From Microbulbifer aggregans (lineage in GTDB: Bacteria; Pseudomonadota; Gammaproteobacteria; Pseudomonadales; Cellvibrionaceae), in contig NZ_CP014143.1 of assembly GCF_001750105.1 (NCBI RefSeq), positions 434,001-498,000 of the forward strand: DNA of 64,000 nt. The letters run 5' to 3'. Below the pieces are notes generated by a model. The model worked only from the letters and a program-made list of their open reading frames with translations, had not been told where the DNA came from and made no database searches. Positions 1 to 8,522 of the stretch are shown here, in pieces. The translations under genes and the position numbers were made by a program. Numbering within the stretch: the first letter of the stretch is position 1; every line of letters begins with the position of its first letter.

Positions 1-1570
1 GCTCGGGATCCTGCAGCAGCAGCGGCTCTTCGGTTGAACCGGGGCCACCGAGGGCGCGCAGCTGTTGCCAGCGAAGCTGCCGCAATTGCAGCGGCTCGCC
101 GCCGCTGCGCTCCAGGCGCAACTGCCCCAGAGCGAGGGGGCCGCTGGCGAAGCCCCAGGGCAGAGACCGGCGACTATCCGCGAAGCGCACCTGCAATTCT
201 TCCTCGGCCCGCAGGCCCGCCAACCGCACACAGTGATCGGGTAGCTGCCAGATCGCACCCGGCACACAGCCGGACGCGCTCTCCAGCTGCAGCTGCTGCA
301 ACGTCAGCATCCTGTCCGAACCACGGTACTCAAGAGCCGCCAACCGCGTGTCGTGGAGAGTCAGGGGATTGCGATTTGCGCCGGCCAGATCCACAAGCTG
401 TATCTGTTGCAGGCGCCCGGTGTCGGTATCTACGACCAGGCTGCGCTGCCAGTGAAAAGTCACCGGGTCGGGCAGGGAGAGACTGCCGGCGCGGATGCAC
501 AGGTGATGTTGCTGGTCGCGCAGCCCCGGAGGACACCAGTCAAACCCGGTGGCACCGGCCTCGACCCAACGCAGGTTTTTGTCGCTGCGGCTGAAATGCA
601 TTTCATTCAGCGCCAGCGTTTCCGCGCGCCAGTTCTGCCAGCGGCGGTTGGCATAGCGCAGCTGTATCGCCTGCCCCTGCCCCCGGCGCCAGCCGACCTC
701 CGCCCCGGCACCGAATGCGGCCACTACGTCGCCGGTAAGATTCAGTTGCCGAGCCGTAGCGCAGTGGCCGACAAGCCGCGCCATTCCCGGTATCGCCTCC
801 CCCCAGCGCTCCGGCAGACAACTGCCAAAGCGCCTTACCGCCAGCTCGTCCGCTGTGATGCGATTGCCTGGGCGGGCAAACAAGCCGTCCGACAGCGCCA
901 GTTTGACGATCACCGTGTGGTCCCGCCCAGAACCCCGGGTGCGCACCAGCGCATCGCGAATATCCAGCTTGTCCGCACCGATTTTCAATTGCAGCGGCTC
1001 GTCGCCATGGCGCTGCAGTGACAGGGACCAGTCGCGGGTGTAGAGATCCCGGAAGCGCAGGCAGTCGGGCTCCTGCCAGTACGGTCGCGCCAGGTAACAG
1101 AGCTGGCTGTCGCGAATATGCAGGCGCTCGATGGCGAGCATCAGATCGCGGTCGCGACGCTCCCCGCCCACCCCCAGCGCCCAGCCGGCCACCTCCCAGA
1201 GACGCCCCTCCGGAGTGACGGTGGAGACCAGATCCATATCGACCCCGGTCAGTTCTGCCTCCTGCAGGCGTAACCGGCCCCGCAGCAGGTCCAGCCAGCC
1301 ATAGTTCAGTACCAGCTGCTCCGCATTGAGTGCGCGTCCCTCCGGGTTCCGCACCCGCACGTCGTGCAGATACAGAGCCAGCCGGGGGATCGAAAACCAG
1401 AAACGGCCAATGTCTGCTTCCAGGCCGCGTTCTTCCAGGAACTTCTCGAGACGGCCGGGCACCCAGGTGGAGATGGCAATGGAGAGCACGCCGAAAAACA
1501 GCAGGATGCCAAACAGCCACCACAGGATGCGGTTGAAGGATGTATTGGATCCGCTGGACAGCTTCGGCAT
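1..1570 (-). CDS. AsmA/DUF748-like membrane-anchored protein (partial)
   Basis: The reading frame opens at an ATG whose last complement base is 1570 and stays open to the left edge, so the C-terminus is missing; at least 523 residues are visible. The N-terminus has a short polar lead, one hydrophobic helix (about residues 14-31, core WWLFGILLFFGVL) and then a long stretch of alternating polar/hydrophobic strands with repeated 'L.L..A.L' patterns and phrases such as LHDVRVRNPEG. That architecture, a single inner-membrane anchor followed by a large periplasmic beta-rich region, is typical of AsmA/TamB/DUF748 proteins, which are linked to outer-membrane lipid and protein homeostasis. Assignment to this broad superfamily is by pattern; the exact subfamily is not resolved. 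It is divergent from the selD fusion gene. Confidence 0.6.
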   Translation of the reverse strand, partial: MPKLSSGSNTSFNRILWWLFGILLFFGVLSIAISTWVPGRLEKFLEERGLEADIGRFWFSIPRLALYLHDVRVRNPEGRALNAEQLVLNYGWLDLLRGRLRLQEAELTGVDMDLVSTVTPEGRLWEVAGWALGVGGERRDRDLMLAIERLHIRDSQLCYLARPYWQEPDCLRFRDLYTRDWSLSLQRHGDEPLQLKIGADKLDIRDALVRTRGSGRDHTVIVKLALSDGLFARPGNRITADELAVRRFGSCLPERWGEAIPGMARLVGHCATARQLNLTGDVVAAFGAGAEVGWRRGQGQAIQLRYANRRWQNWRAETLALNEMHFSRSDKNLRWVEAGATGFDWCPPGLRDQQHHLCIRAGSLSLPDPVTFHWQRSLVVDTDTGRLQQIQLVDLAGANRNPLTLHDTRLAALEYRGSDRMLTLQQLQLESASGCVPGAIWQLPDHCVRLAGLRAEEELQVRFADSRRSLPWGFASGPLALGQLRLERSGGEPLQLRQLRWQQLRALGGPGSTEEPLLLQDPE

Positions 1571-1821
1571 GGAATCAGTGGGTCGCGGGCCGTAAATTGA
1601 TGCACCGCGCCTGGCTGGAAACTTCCATCGGGCACGCCAGGCACAAAGTCCTGACGCAGAAATTCGCCGGGCGGCGTGCGGGTGTATTTATGCCCCGTAA
1701 GTAAAGACCAGCACCGGTGACTTTAGGTATGCTCTCCCGCCTCAGTTACCACCGCAGCCCCCTGTCCGGCCGCAGCGGTGCAGCGGGCGGCCAAGCCCAG
1801 AAACCCGGCACGACAAAAAGC

Positions 1822-4080
1822 ATGCAGCAATATCCCAATTATCAGGACCTGGTCCTCGTCGGCGGCGGACACGCCCACGCTATCGTCCTGCAGATGTGGG
1901 CCATGCGCCCCATGCCCGGCGTGCGCCTCACCCTGGTTTCGCCCCAGTCCCAGACCGCCTACTCCGGCATGCTGCCGGGCATGGTGGCCGGCCACTATGA
2001 GCACGACGATACCCATATCGATCTCACCCGACTGTGCCGGGCCGCAGGGGCACGCTTCATCCGTGCCCGGGTTGAGGCAATCGATCCCGAGTTACGTACC
2101 ATTTCCATGCCCGGCCGGCCGGACCTGGAATTTGATCTGCTCTCCATCGATGTGGGCTCGACACCGTCCCGGAATATTGCCGGTGCCGAGAGGGCCCTTC
2201 CGATCAAACCGGTGGAAAATTTCTGGCGGCATTGGCAGCAACTGCAGAAGGACATCGCGACTTCGAAACAGACGGTCGCTATCGGCGTGGTCGGTGGCGG
2301 CGCCGGCGGCTGCGAACTGGCCATGGCCGTGGCCCACGCGCTACGCGAACCGATCGGCGCCGGGCGTGCGGAGGTGCACCTGCTGACCCGCGGTGAACGA
2401 GTGCCGGACCAATTCCCACCGATGGCGCAGACTGCGGTGGTGCGGGAAATGGCGCGACTCAATGTGCAGGTACACGGAAACTGGGCGGTAACCGAAATCG
2501 AAGCCAACGGCGTTCACGCCAGCGACGGTCGTTTTCTCCCCCTGGATCAGGTCATGCTCTGTACCGGCGCCAGCGCCCCCGGGTGGCTCGCCAACAGCGG
2601 CCTCGCCCGGGATGAGAGCGGTTTCATCCAGGTGGATCATTATCTGCGCGCAGTGAATTGCGCGCATATTTTTGCCGCCGGCGATGCCGCCAGTTTGACC
2701 GGACGGCCACTGCCCAAGGCGGGTGTCTACGCCGTGCGCCAGGGGCCCATCCTGTTCCACAACCTGCGCGCCACCCTGACCGGCCGCCCCCAGAAACCCT
2801 TCCGGCCGCAGCGGGAATTCCTGCGCCTAGTGTCCTGTGGAGATCGGCGAGCCGTGGCAGTGCGCAATGGGCTCGCCCTGACCGGCGGCGCCCTGTGGCG
2901 GTGGAAGGATCATATCGATCGCCAGTTTATGGCCCGCTTCAGTGAGCTGCCGCTGGAGATGGATGACAAGCGCCCACACGATGGCGACATTATCCGTGAG
3001 CGGGATGGCCAGCATCTGGCCCCCATGCGCTGCAACGGCTGTGGCGCCAAGGTCGGCGCCGATGCGCTTTCCCGGGCACTGGCCCCACTACCGCCCCAAC
3101 AGTCCTCACTGCTCCACCGGGGGATTGGCGACGATGCCGCGGTGATGCAACTGCCGGCGGGCGAACTGCTGGTACAGAGCACGGATCAGCTGCGGGCGCC
3201 GGTGGAGGACCCCTGGCTGTTCGGTCGTATTGCGGCGCTGCATGCCCTGTCGGATCTCTTTGCCATGCATGCCCGCCCGGCAACAGCGCAAACCCTCGTG
3301 ACCCTGCCCCTGGCTGCGGAGGCCCTGACCCGACGCGACCTCCACCAGTTGCTGGCCGGCGCGGTGCACGAACTCAACCGCCACGATTGCGTGTTGAGCG
3401 GCGGCCACACCTCCGAGGGCGCTGAGCTGCAACTGGGGCTCTCGGTAAACGGCTTCGCATCCAAGGCACAACTGCTGGAGAAAACCGGTGCAAAACCGGG
3501 GGACTGCCTGCTTCTCACCAAGCCCCTCGGCATCGGTGCCATCCTCGTCGCAGAGGGCCTGGGCAAGGCGCACCCGAGCTGGCACGAGGCAGCAATCGAC
3601 ACCATGCTGCAGAGCAATGCCGCCGCTGCGGAAATACTGGCGCAGCACCATGCCCGCACGCTCACCGACATCACCGGTTTCGGGCTGCTCGGACACCTGC
3701 TGGAGACCCTGGATGGCGACGCCCCACTCGGCGCCACGCTCTTTGTCGACCGCCTGCCGCTGCTCACCGGTGCGGCCACCTGCGCCCGCGAGGGCTGGCT
3801 GTCCAGCCTGCAACCACAGAACGCCCGCGCCCTCGAGCGCATCGCCAATCCCGAGCCCTGGCAGTCGGACCCTCGCTGGCAATTGCTGGTAGACCCGCAG
3901 ACCAGTGGCGGCCTGCTCGGCGCTGTACCTGCAGAGCGGGCCGGCGATTGCGTCCATGCCTTGCGCGAGTCGGGCTATGCGGAGGCGGCAATCGTCGGCG
4001 AGATAACCATGCCAGGAAGCGAAGAACTCGGCACGCCGGTGCGCCTGACCGGCGAAAGTCCGCAGTTGCAGGAAGGTTAA
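1822..4080 (+). CDS. selD: Fused FAD-dependent oxidoreductase / selenide, water dikinase
   Basis: Two-domain protein of about 752 residues. The N-terminal ~380 residues are an NDH-2-like pyridine nucleotide-disulphide oxidoreductase with FAD motif VLVGGGHAHA, NAD motif GVVGGGAGG and the second FAD motif IFAAGDAA. The C-terminal ~345 residues are SelD, which makes selenophosphate from selenide and ATP. Its active site reads GCGAK, keeping the reactive Cys (C407) and the essential Lys (K410), while the second Cys of the E. coli enzyme is Ala. This fusion is a known family form. The frame runs upstream to a GTG at 1717, but homologous proteins begin near MQQYPNYQDLVLVGGG, so I chose the ATG at 1822; no strong Shine-Dalgarno decides it. 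The selenophosphate user MnmH lies at 10.6 kb. Confidence 0.9.
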   Translation: MQQYPNYQDLVLVGGGHAHAIVLQMWAMRPMPGVRLTLVSPQSQTAYSGMLPGMVAGHYEHDDTHIDLTRLCRAAGARFIRARVEAIDPELRTISMPGRPDLEFDLLSIDVGSTPSRNIAGAERALPIKPVENFWRHWQQLQKDIATSKQTVAIGVVGGGAGGCELAMAVAHALREPIGAGRAEVHLLTRGERVPDQFPPMAQTAVVREMARLNVQVHGNWAVTEIEANGVHASDGRFLPLDQVMLCTGASAPGWLANSGLARDESGFIQVDHYLRAVNCAHIFAAGDAASLTGRPLPKAGVYAVRQGPILFHNLRATLTGRPQKPFRPQREFLRLVSCGDRRAVAVRNGLALTGGALWRWKDHIDRQFMARFSELPLEMDDKRPHDGDIIRERDGQHLAPMRCNGCGAKVGADALSRALAPLPPQQSSLLHRGIGDDAAVMQLPAGELLVQSTDQLRAPVEDPWLFGRIAALHALSDLFAMHARPATAQTLVTLPLAAEALTRRDLHQLLAGAVHELNRHDCVLSGGHTSEGAELQLGLSVNGFASKAQLLEKTGAKPGDCLLLTKPLGIGAILVAEGLGKAHPSWHEAAIDTMLQSNAAAAEILAQHHARTLTDITGFGLLGHLLETLDGDAPLGATLFVDRLPLLTGAATCAREGWLSSLQPQNARALERIANPEPWQSDPRWQLLVDPQTSGGLLGAVPAERAGDCVHALRESGYAEAAIVGEITMPGSEELGTPVRLTGESPQLQEG

Positions 4081-4223
4081 ATTGCCATTGGGCGTCACAA
4101 CGGAGATACTGTTGCGCGAAACGCCGCCATAACAAACCGTCAACAAGCGGTAGCAGCGTTATCCTCTGAAGGTCTTCACAGAGTGGGGAGTCGAATTTCC
4201 AGAAATCGACAGGAAGACCTCCT

Positions 4224-5531
4224 ATGAAAAATATCGTGATCGTTGGCGGCGGCGCCGGTGGCCTGCAGCTGGCCACACGGCTTGGCCACTATTTCAGTTA
4301 CTCGCCCATACTGCACCGGCGGCGCAGCGAGCCCGAAGTGCGGGTTACCCTTGTCGACCGCAACCGGACCCATATCTGGAAACCACTCCTGCATCAGGTG
4401 GCCACAGGCTCACTGGACTCCGGACTCGATGCCCTCAATTACCAGGTACACGCGCGCAAGAACGGGTTCCGCTTCGAACTGGGCAACCTGCAGAAACTGG
4501 ATCGCAGCCGCCAGGTCATTGAGCTGGCCCCGGTCGAAGACGCCGATGGTCGCCAGCTGGTTCCGGCCCGGGAACTGGCCTACGACTACCTGGTGATCGC
4601 CCTGGGCAGCCAGAGCAACGACTTCCATACCCCCGGCGTGCGCGAGCACTGCGTATTTCTCGACAGCACCCAGCAGGCGCAGCGCTTTCACCAGCAGCTG
4701 CTGGACCGCTTTCTGCAGCTGGAAACCCACACCGCAGAAACCATCGAAGTGGCGATTGTGGGTGGTGGTGCCACCGGCGTGGAGCTGGCCGCAGAGCTGG
4801 TGGAAGCGACACAGCAGATGGGGCGCTACGGCCACATTCCCAAACAGGCCCTCAAAGTCACCCTGATCGAGGCCGGCGCGCACCTGCTGCCGGCATTGCC
4901 GCCGCGACTTGGCAACAATGCAGAGCGGGAGCTCAGCCGCATGGGCGTGCGGGTACTGACCGGCTGCGCGGTGGCCGAGGCCAACGAGGACGGGTTTGTC
5001 ACCGCCAAGGGCGAGAAGATCCCCGCTGCCATTCGTCTGTGGGCCGCGGGCGTCAAGGCACCGGATTTCCTCACCCAGCTGGATGGGCTGGAAACCAACC
5101 GCATCAACCAGATTCAGGTCAGCTCAGACCTGCAGTCGGTTACCGACGAAAAGATATTTGCCATCGGCGACTGCGCCGGCTGCGTGGATATCGCCGAGCA
5201 ACGGGTACCGCCGCGGGCACAGGCGGCCCAACAGATGGCCGGCGTCGCCGAGCACAACCTGATCGCACAGATCGAGGGCCGGTCAATGAAACCGTTCCGC
5301 TATCGCGATCGCGGCTCGCTGGTCTCCCTGAGCAAACACACCGCCGTGGGCAACCTGATGGGGGCGCTGGTCAAGGGCAGCCTGACCGTGGAGGGTCGCC
5401 TGGCCGGCGTGGCCTATCGCTCCCTGTACCGGATGCACCTGGCCGCGGTGCACGGCTGGCCCAAGGCCATGCTGATCTACCTGGTCGGCCAGGCCAATCG
5501 CTTCGTAAAGCCGCGAATGAAACTGCATTGA
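4224..5531 (+). CDS. ndh: Type II NADH dehydrogenase (NDH-2)
   Basis: A 435-residue single-subunit flavoprotein expected to pass electrons from NADH to quinone at the inner face of the cytoplasmic membrane without pumping protons. It has an N-terminal FAD-binding motif (IVIVGGGAGGLQLA), a central NAD-binding motif (VAIVGGGATGVELAAEL, about residues 173-190) and the C-terminal FAD motif FAIGDCAG. Length matches bacterial NDH-2 (about 430). An AGGAAG Shine-Dalgarno sits 8 bases before the ATG. It follows selD by 143 bases on the same strand and precedes cobB by 35 bases. It is the second NDH-like module in a row, because the selD fusion also carries one. Confidence 0.88.
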   Translation: MKNIVIVGGGAGGLQLATRLGHYFSYSPILHRRRSEPEVRVTLVDRNRTHIWKPLLHQVATGSLDSGLDALNYQVHARKNGFRFELGNLQKLDRSRQVIELAPVEDADGRQLVPARELAYDYLVIALGSQSNDFHTPGVREHCVFLDSTQQAQRFHQQLLDRFLQLETHTAETIEVAIVGGGATGVELAAELVEATQQMGRYGHIPKQALKVTLIEAGAHLLPALPPRLGNNAERELSRMGVRVLTGCAVAEANEDGFVTAKGEKIPAAIRLWAAGVKAPDFLTQLDGLETNRINQIQVSSDLQSVTDEKIFAIGDCAGCVDIAEQRVPPRAQAAQQMAGVAEHNLIAQIEGRSMKPFRYRDRGSLVSLSKHTAVGNLMGALVKGSLTVEGRLAGVAYRSLYRMHLAAVHGWPKAMLIYLVGQANRFVKPRMKLH

Positions 5532-5566
5532 ACTGCATTGAGTCTTGATCGAGGGAGAAAACCGGC

Positions 5567-6271
5567 GTGAATTACCAGCGAATCGTTGTACTCACCGGCG
5601 CGGGGATTTCCGCCGAGTCCGGCATCCGTACCTTTCGCGGCGCCGACGGCCTGTGGGAAAACCACCGCCTCGAGGATGTGGCCACGCCCGAAGCCTTCGA
5701 GCGGGATCCGGAGCTGGTACAGCGCTTCTACAACGCGCGGCGCCAGCAGCTGCTCTCTGCAGAGATAGCGCCGAACACGGCACATCGGGCACTGGCCGAG
5801 CTGGAGCAGAAATTCCCCGGGGAATTCCTGCTGGTCACGCAGAACATCGACGACCTGCACGAGCGGGCCGGTAGTCGCAACCTCATCCATATGCACGGTG
5901 AGCTACTGAAAGCCCGCTGCCGCGTCACCGGCGACCTTTTCCCGGTGACGGGGGATCTGACCACAGCAATGCCCTGCCGCTGCTGCAATGAGTCCGGCAA
6001 CCTGCGCCCGCATGTGGTCTGGTTCGGTGAGATGCCGCTGGAAATGGAACGGATCTACGATGCCCTGAGCAGCTGCGATCTCTTCATCAGTATCGGCACC
6101 TCCGGCAATGTCTATCCGGCGGCGGGCTTTGTGGAATGCGCAAACCTGGCCGGTGCCCACACGGTGGAGCTCAACCTGGAACGCAGCAGTGTGGGCGACG
6201 CCTTTGCCGAGCACCACCAGGGACGGGCTTCGGAAGTCGTCGTGGATTATGTCCGCAAACTGACGGATTGA
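5567..6271 (+). CDS. cobB: NAD-dependent protein deacylase, sirtuin CobB family
   Basis: A 234-residue Sir2-family enzyme that removes acyl groups from lysines using NAD. Visible motifs are [15 protein letters not shown] (NAD binding), [12 protein letters not shown], the catalytic His110 in HMHGE and the WFGEMP segment. Y55 and R58 in FYNARR match the Tyr-x-x-Arg pair that in E. coli CobB and SIRT5 accommodates succinyl and malonyl groups, so desuccinylase activity is likely. Cysteines are C118 and C137/C139/C140, the incomplete zinc pattern also seen in E. coli CobB. The start is GTG with a good purine-rich site (GAGGGAG) ten bases upstream. It converges with the phosphatase gene 10 bases downstream. 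Confidence 0.9.
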   Translation: MNYQRIVVLTGAGISAESGIRTFRGADGLWENHRLEDVATPEAFERDPELVQRFYNARRQQLLSAEIAPNTAHRALAELEQKFPGEFLLVTQNIDDLHERAGSRNLIHMHGELLKARCRVTGDLFPVTGDLTTAMPCRCCNESGNLRPHVVWFGEMPLEMERIYDALSSCDLFISIGTSGNVYPAAGFVECANLAGAHTVELNLERSSVGDAFAEHHQGRASEVVVDYVRKLTD

Positions 6272-6281
6272 TACCAGCCGC

Positions 6282-6866
6282 TCAATACGCCTCCTCACAG
6301 GACTGGCACTCACCGTAGCGCTGCAACAGAGTAGTGGTCTCATCCCCGCGCAGAACAAGCACATAGAGGCGGTCGTACTCATGGGACTCGCGGATGTCGC
6401 TGCCGGGCTCCCCGCCCAGCTGAGTCACCAGCTCCGGGGTGGTATTACTGTGCCCGACCACCAGCACGCTGGCGGGGCCGGTACGCAGGGTGGAGGCGAA
6501 CCCCTCCAGATCCCTCGGATCGTACAGCTCGACCGGCAGCCCGAGCCGCTCGGCCACGGGAGCCGCAGTCTGCCGGGTACGCTGATAATCCGTGCTGTAA
6601 ACGCGCTCTATCCTGGCGTCCCGCAATACTCTGGCGAGTGCCTCGGCCCGACGCCTGCCCTTCTCCGTCAGGACCGGATCACGTTCCCCGGGATCACCGG
6701 TCTCCTTTTCCGCATGTCTTACCAGGTAAATCACCCGGGTGACGGTTTCGTCGCGACTGGTCTCGCTGGCTGCCGTTTGGCCGAAAGCCAAATGAGCACC
6801 GGGAAATACCGAAAGTAGCGATGAAAAAAGTACCGCTGAAAACAGCTGCCTGAATGGTTTTAACAT
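6282..6866 (-). CDS. Exported histidine phosphatase (SixA/phosphoglycerate mutase-like)
   Basis: A 194-residue protein with a signal peptide (hydrophobic core LFSAVLFSSLLSVF, likely cleavage after AFG-Q) followed by the histidine phosphatase signature LVRHAEK, whose His becomes phosphorylated. Further on are the family's Arg (YSTDYQRTRQTA) and second His (VVGHSNTT). The fold is that of branch-1 histidine phosphatases; the small size and RHAEK form resemble SixA-like and periplasmic 'RHG' proteins. The substrate cannot be read from sequence. It stands alone, convergent with cobB, and the export signal argues against a role as cytoplasmic phosphoglycerate mutase. Confidence 0.82.
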   Translation of the reverse strand: MLKPFRQLFSAVLFSSLLSVFPGAHLAFGQTAASETSRDETVTRVIYLVRHAEKETGDPGERDPVLTEKGRRRAEALARVLRDARIERVYSTDYQRTRQTAAPVAERLGLPVELYDPRDLEGFASTLRTGPASVLVVGHSNTTPELVTQLGGEPGSDIRESHEYDRLYVLVLRGDETTTLLQRYGECQSCEEAY

Positions 6867-7058
6867 GAGGGACCGGGTTTATTGTCTTTGTATCGACGCA
6901 GGATAAGCGCATCTGTCGGATGGCGCCATCAATCCGGTAAATAAACGGGATCTTTCAGTGTGTCAGCAAAGCGATAGGCTGAGAGGGAAAACCGAAACCA
7001 ACTGTGAAAGAAGATTAATCGGGATAGAGAGGCGAGCTCGCAATACTCTGGAGGTATA

Positions 7059-7090
7059 AGAACGGCACCGATAAACCGGTGCCGTTCTTT
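7059..7090. terminator. Strong hairpin downstream of the MvaT-like gene
   Basis: A 12-bp stem, AGAACGGCACCG (7059-7070) pairing with CGGTGCCGTTCT (7077-7088), has a 6-base loop. On the plus strand it is followed by TTCTTTT, on the minus strand by a weaker TTCTTATA. It lies just beyond the 3' end of the minus-strand MvaT-like gene, so it most simply terminates that transcript, and may also stop plus-strand read-through from cobB. Confidence 0.65.
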
Positions 7091-7114
7091 TGGAAAGGCG
7101 ATTTCAGTGCGAAA

Positions 7115-7585
7115 TCAGATCTTCCACTCTTTCACAGTTTCCAGACCGTGTTCCTCAATCCACTGATTCAGCTGCTTGGGATTGCGCTTTTTCTTTTCGA
7201 TGGTGGCACCGGTATAGGGGTTGCGGTAATGGCCGGTCTCCAGCTTCGGCTCGCTGCTCTTGGCGGCAGCACGGCGGGTGCGACGCGGCGTCTCACCCTG
7301 CTTTTTCAGGGAGCGGGCAACACGGGCTTTCAGGGTTTTGACGAAGTCCGGCGCGGCTTCGTCGTCCAGCTGACCCACCAGCCAGTCCACAATCCGCTCA
7401 CCGCGGGCAACGTACAGCTCTTCCTCTTCCATCTGGTGCTCAGCGGCAATATTCACCAGTGCCTTATCAAAGGCGATAACGCCTTCCTTCTTGCGCTCGG
7501 CCAGGGCCATTTGCTCCTGCAGCTCCTCGATCTTCGCCTGGTGTTCGGCGATTTGCTGTTCGATCTTTTCGTAATCCTGAAACAT
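7115..7585 (-). CDS. H-NS/MvaT-like nucleoid-associated protein
   Basis: A 156-residue basic protein. Residues 1-45 form an acidic/basic coiled coil (IEQQIAEHQAKIEELQEQM) suited to oligomerisation. The middle region is rich in Arg and Lys (ARSLKKQGETPRRTRRAAAK). The last ~40 residues, YRNPYTGATIE followed by KKRNPKQLNQWIEEHG, closely resemble the DNA-binding end of Pseudomonas MvaT (YKNPHTGEVIE...GNHKTLKEW). MvaT/H-NS proteins coat AT-rich DNA and silence foreign genes. The N-terminal part is longer than in MvaT and not clearly alignable, so I give no symbol. It is a single gene with an AT-rich leader, divergent from the CBS gene. Confidence 0.7.
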   Translation of the reverse strand: MFQDYEKIEQQIAEHQAKIEELQEQMALAERKKEGVIAFDKALVNIAAEHQMEEEELYVARGERIVDWLVGQLDDEAAPDFVKTLKARVARSLKKQGETPRRTRRAAAKSSEPKLETGHYRNPYTGATIEKKKRNPKQLNQWIEEHGLETVKEWKI

Positions 7586-8041
7586 TTAACAAACCTCAGT
7601 CGGCATTGCTGTAATAAAAAAACTAAAGGGGCTGCCCGGGTTTAACGGAGGGCGCAGCCGTTATCCGATCGATATCTCGATGTTCTTATTCCCGACGATC
7701 TGCAATATCGCAAAATGGATATCCGCAAGCGGATTATCGGGTTGGTTATATACGCAATAACCTGTATTCGTGCTAACCCGGGCAGGCATAGCTCATTCGC
7801 TCTGGGCACGCCGGGTAAACAGGGACCATTTCACCGGGCCAGGCGCTTACGATAGGCGCACGGGGGCCGACGGGTGGGGCGGCAAATGATAAGTATTCGG
7901 CACCAAATATCAAGCATATGCTGAGCTTATCGGTAATAGGTGCCAGATATTCACAAATACATCAGGCGCGGGCCCACACCTGCCACGGTTGGAGAGTCTG
8001 TTGGAGTGACCTAAGCTATACGGGCCGCCGCATTCCCATCA
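7586..8041. other. 456-base divergent intergenic region, AT-richer than flanks
   Basis: This lies between the divergent MvaT-like and CBS genes. It contains a perfect short inverted repeat ATCCGC-AA-GCGGAT (7721-7734) and several A/T tracts. I see no convincing open frame: the frame starting at 7918 runs out of phase through the CBS gene and is a shadow. No RNA gene is recognised. The AT-rich stretch is a plausible target for self-silencing by the adjacent nucleoid protein, which is inference. Confidence 0.4.
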
Positions 8042-8506
8042 ATGGATTCCGAATACGCCATGAGCAAGATCCACGATATCCACCAGATGCCGACCCTGGC
8101 GACACTGATGACGCCCTTCCCCTACCATATCGATATCAACGCCAGGGTGGAGGACGCACTAGAGCTGATGGAACAGCATCAGGTCCATCACTTGCCGGTC
8201 ACCCGCGATGGAGACCTGGAGACGGTGATATCCCGGGGCGATATCGAACGCGCCAACTCCCCGGGGCACCGGCTGGAAGAACAGCAGCTCTATGTCCACG
8301 ATCTCTGCGCCCGCCGGCCCTATATCGCCGATATCCACGATCCACTGGACAAGATTCTCCTGGCCATGGCCGACACCGGTATCGGTTCCGTACTGGTAAT
8401 GCGCGAGGGCGAACTGGCCGGCATTGTGACCATTACCGATGTATTGCGTTTCTGCGGGCACTTTCTGGCCGAGGTGGCACAGCCGGTGGATGACTCCATC
8501 GCCTGA
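8042..8506 (+). CDS. Tandem CBS-domain protein
   Basis: A 154-residue cytoplasmic protein made almost wholly of two CBS motifs: first LMTPFPYHIDINARVEDALELM with HHLPVTRDGDL, second RPYIADIHDPLDKILLAMAD with GIGSVLVMREGELAGIVTITDVL. Paired CBS motifs bind adenine nucleotides and act as energy sensors or regulatory subunits; no effector domain is attached. Start choice is uncertain: ATG 8042 (MDSEYAMSK) or ATG 8060 (MSKIHD), neither with a clear Shine-Dalgarno. It converges with the SLC13 transporter gene 16 bases downstream. The ligand and partner are unknown. Confidence 0.8.
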   Translation: MDSEYAMSKIHDIHQMPTLATLMTPFPYHIDINARVEDALELMEQHQVHHLPVTRDGDLETVISRGDIERANSPGHRLEEQQLYVHDLCARRPYIADIHDPLDKILLAMADTGIGSVLVMREGELAGIVTITDVLRFCGHFLAEVAQPVDDSIA

Positions 8507-8522
8507 AGTCAGCACCTGCCGC

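Noticed and set aside
3106..4146. 346-codon minus-strand frame opposite the SelD domain
   Set aside because: Antisense shadow of an intact SelD domain.
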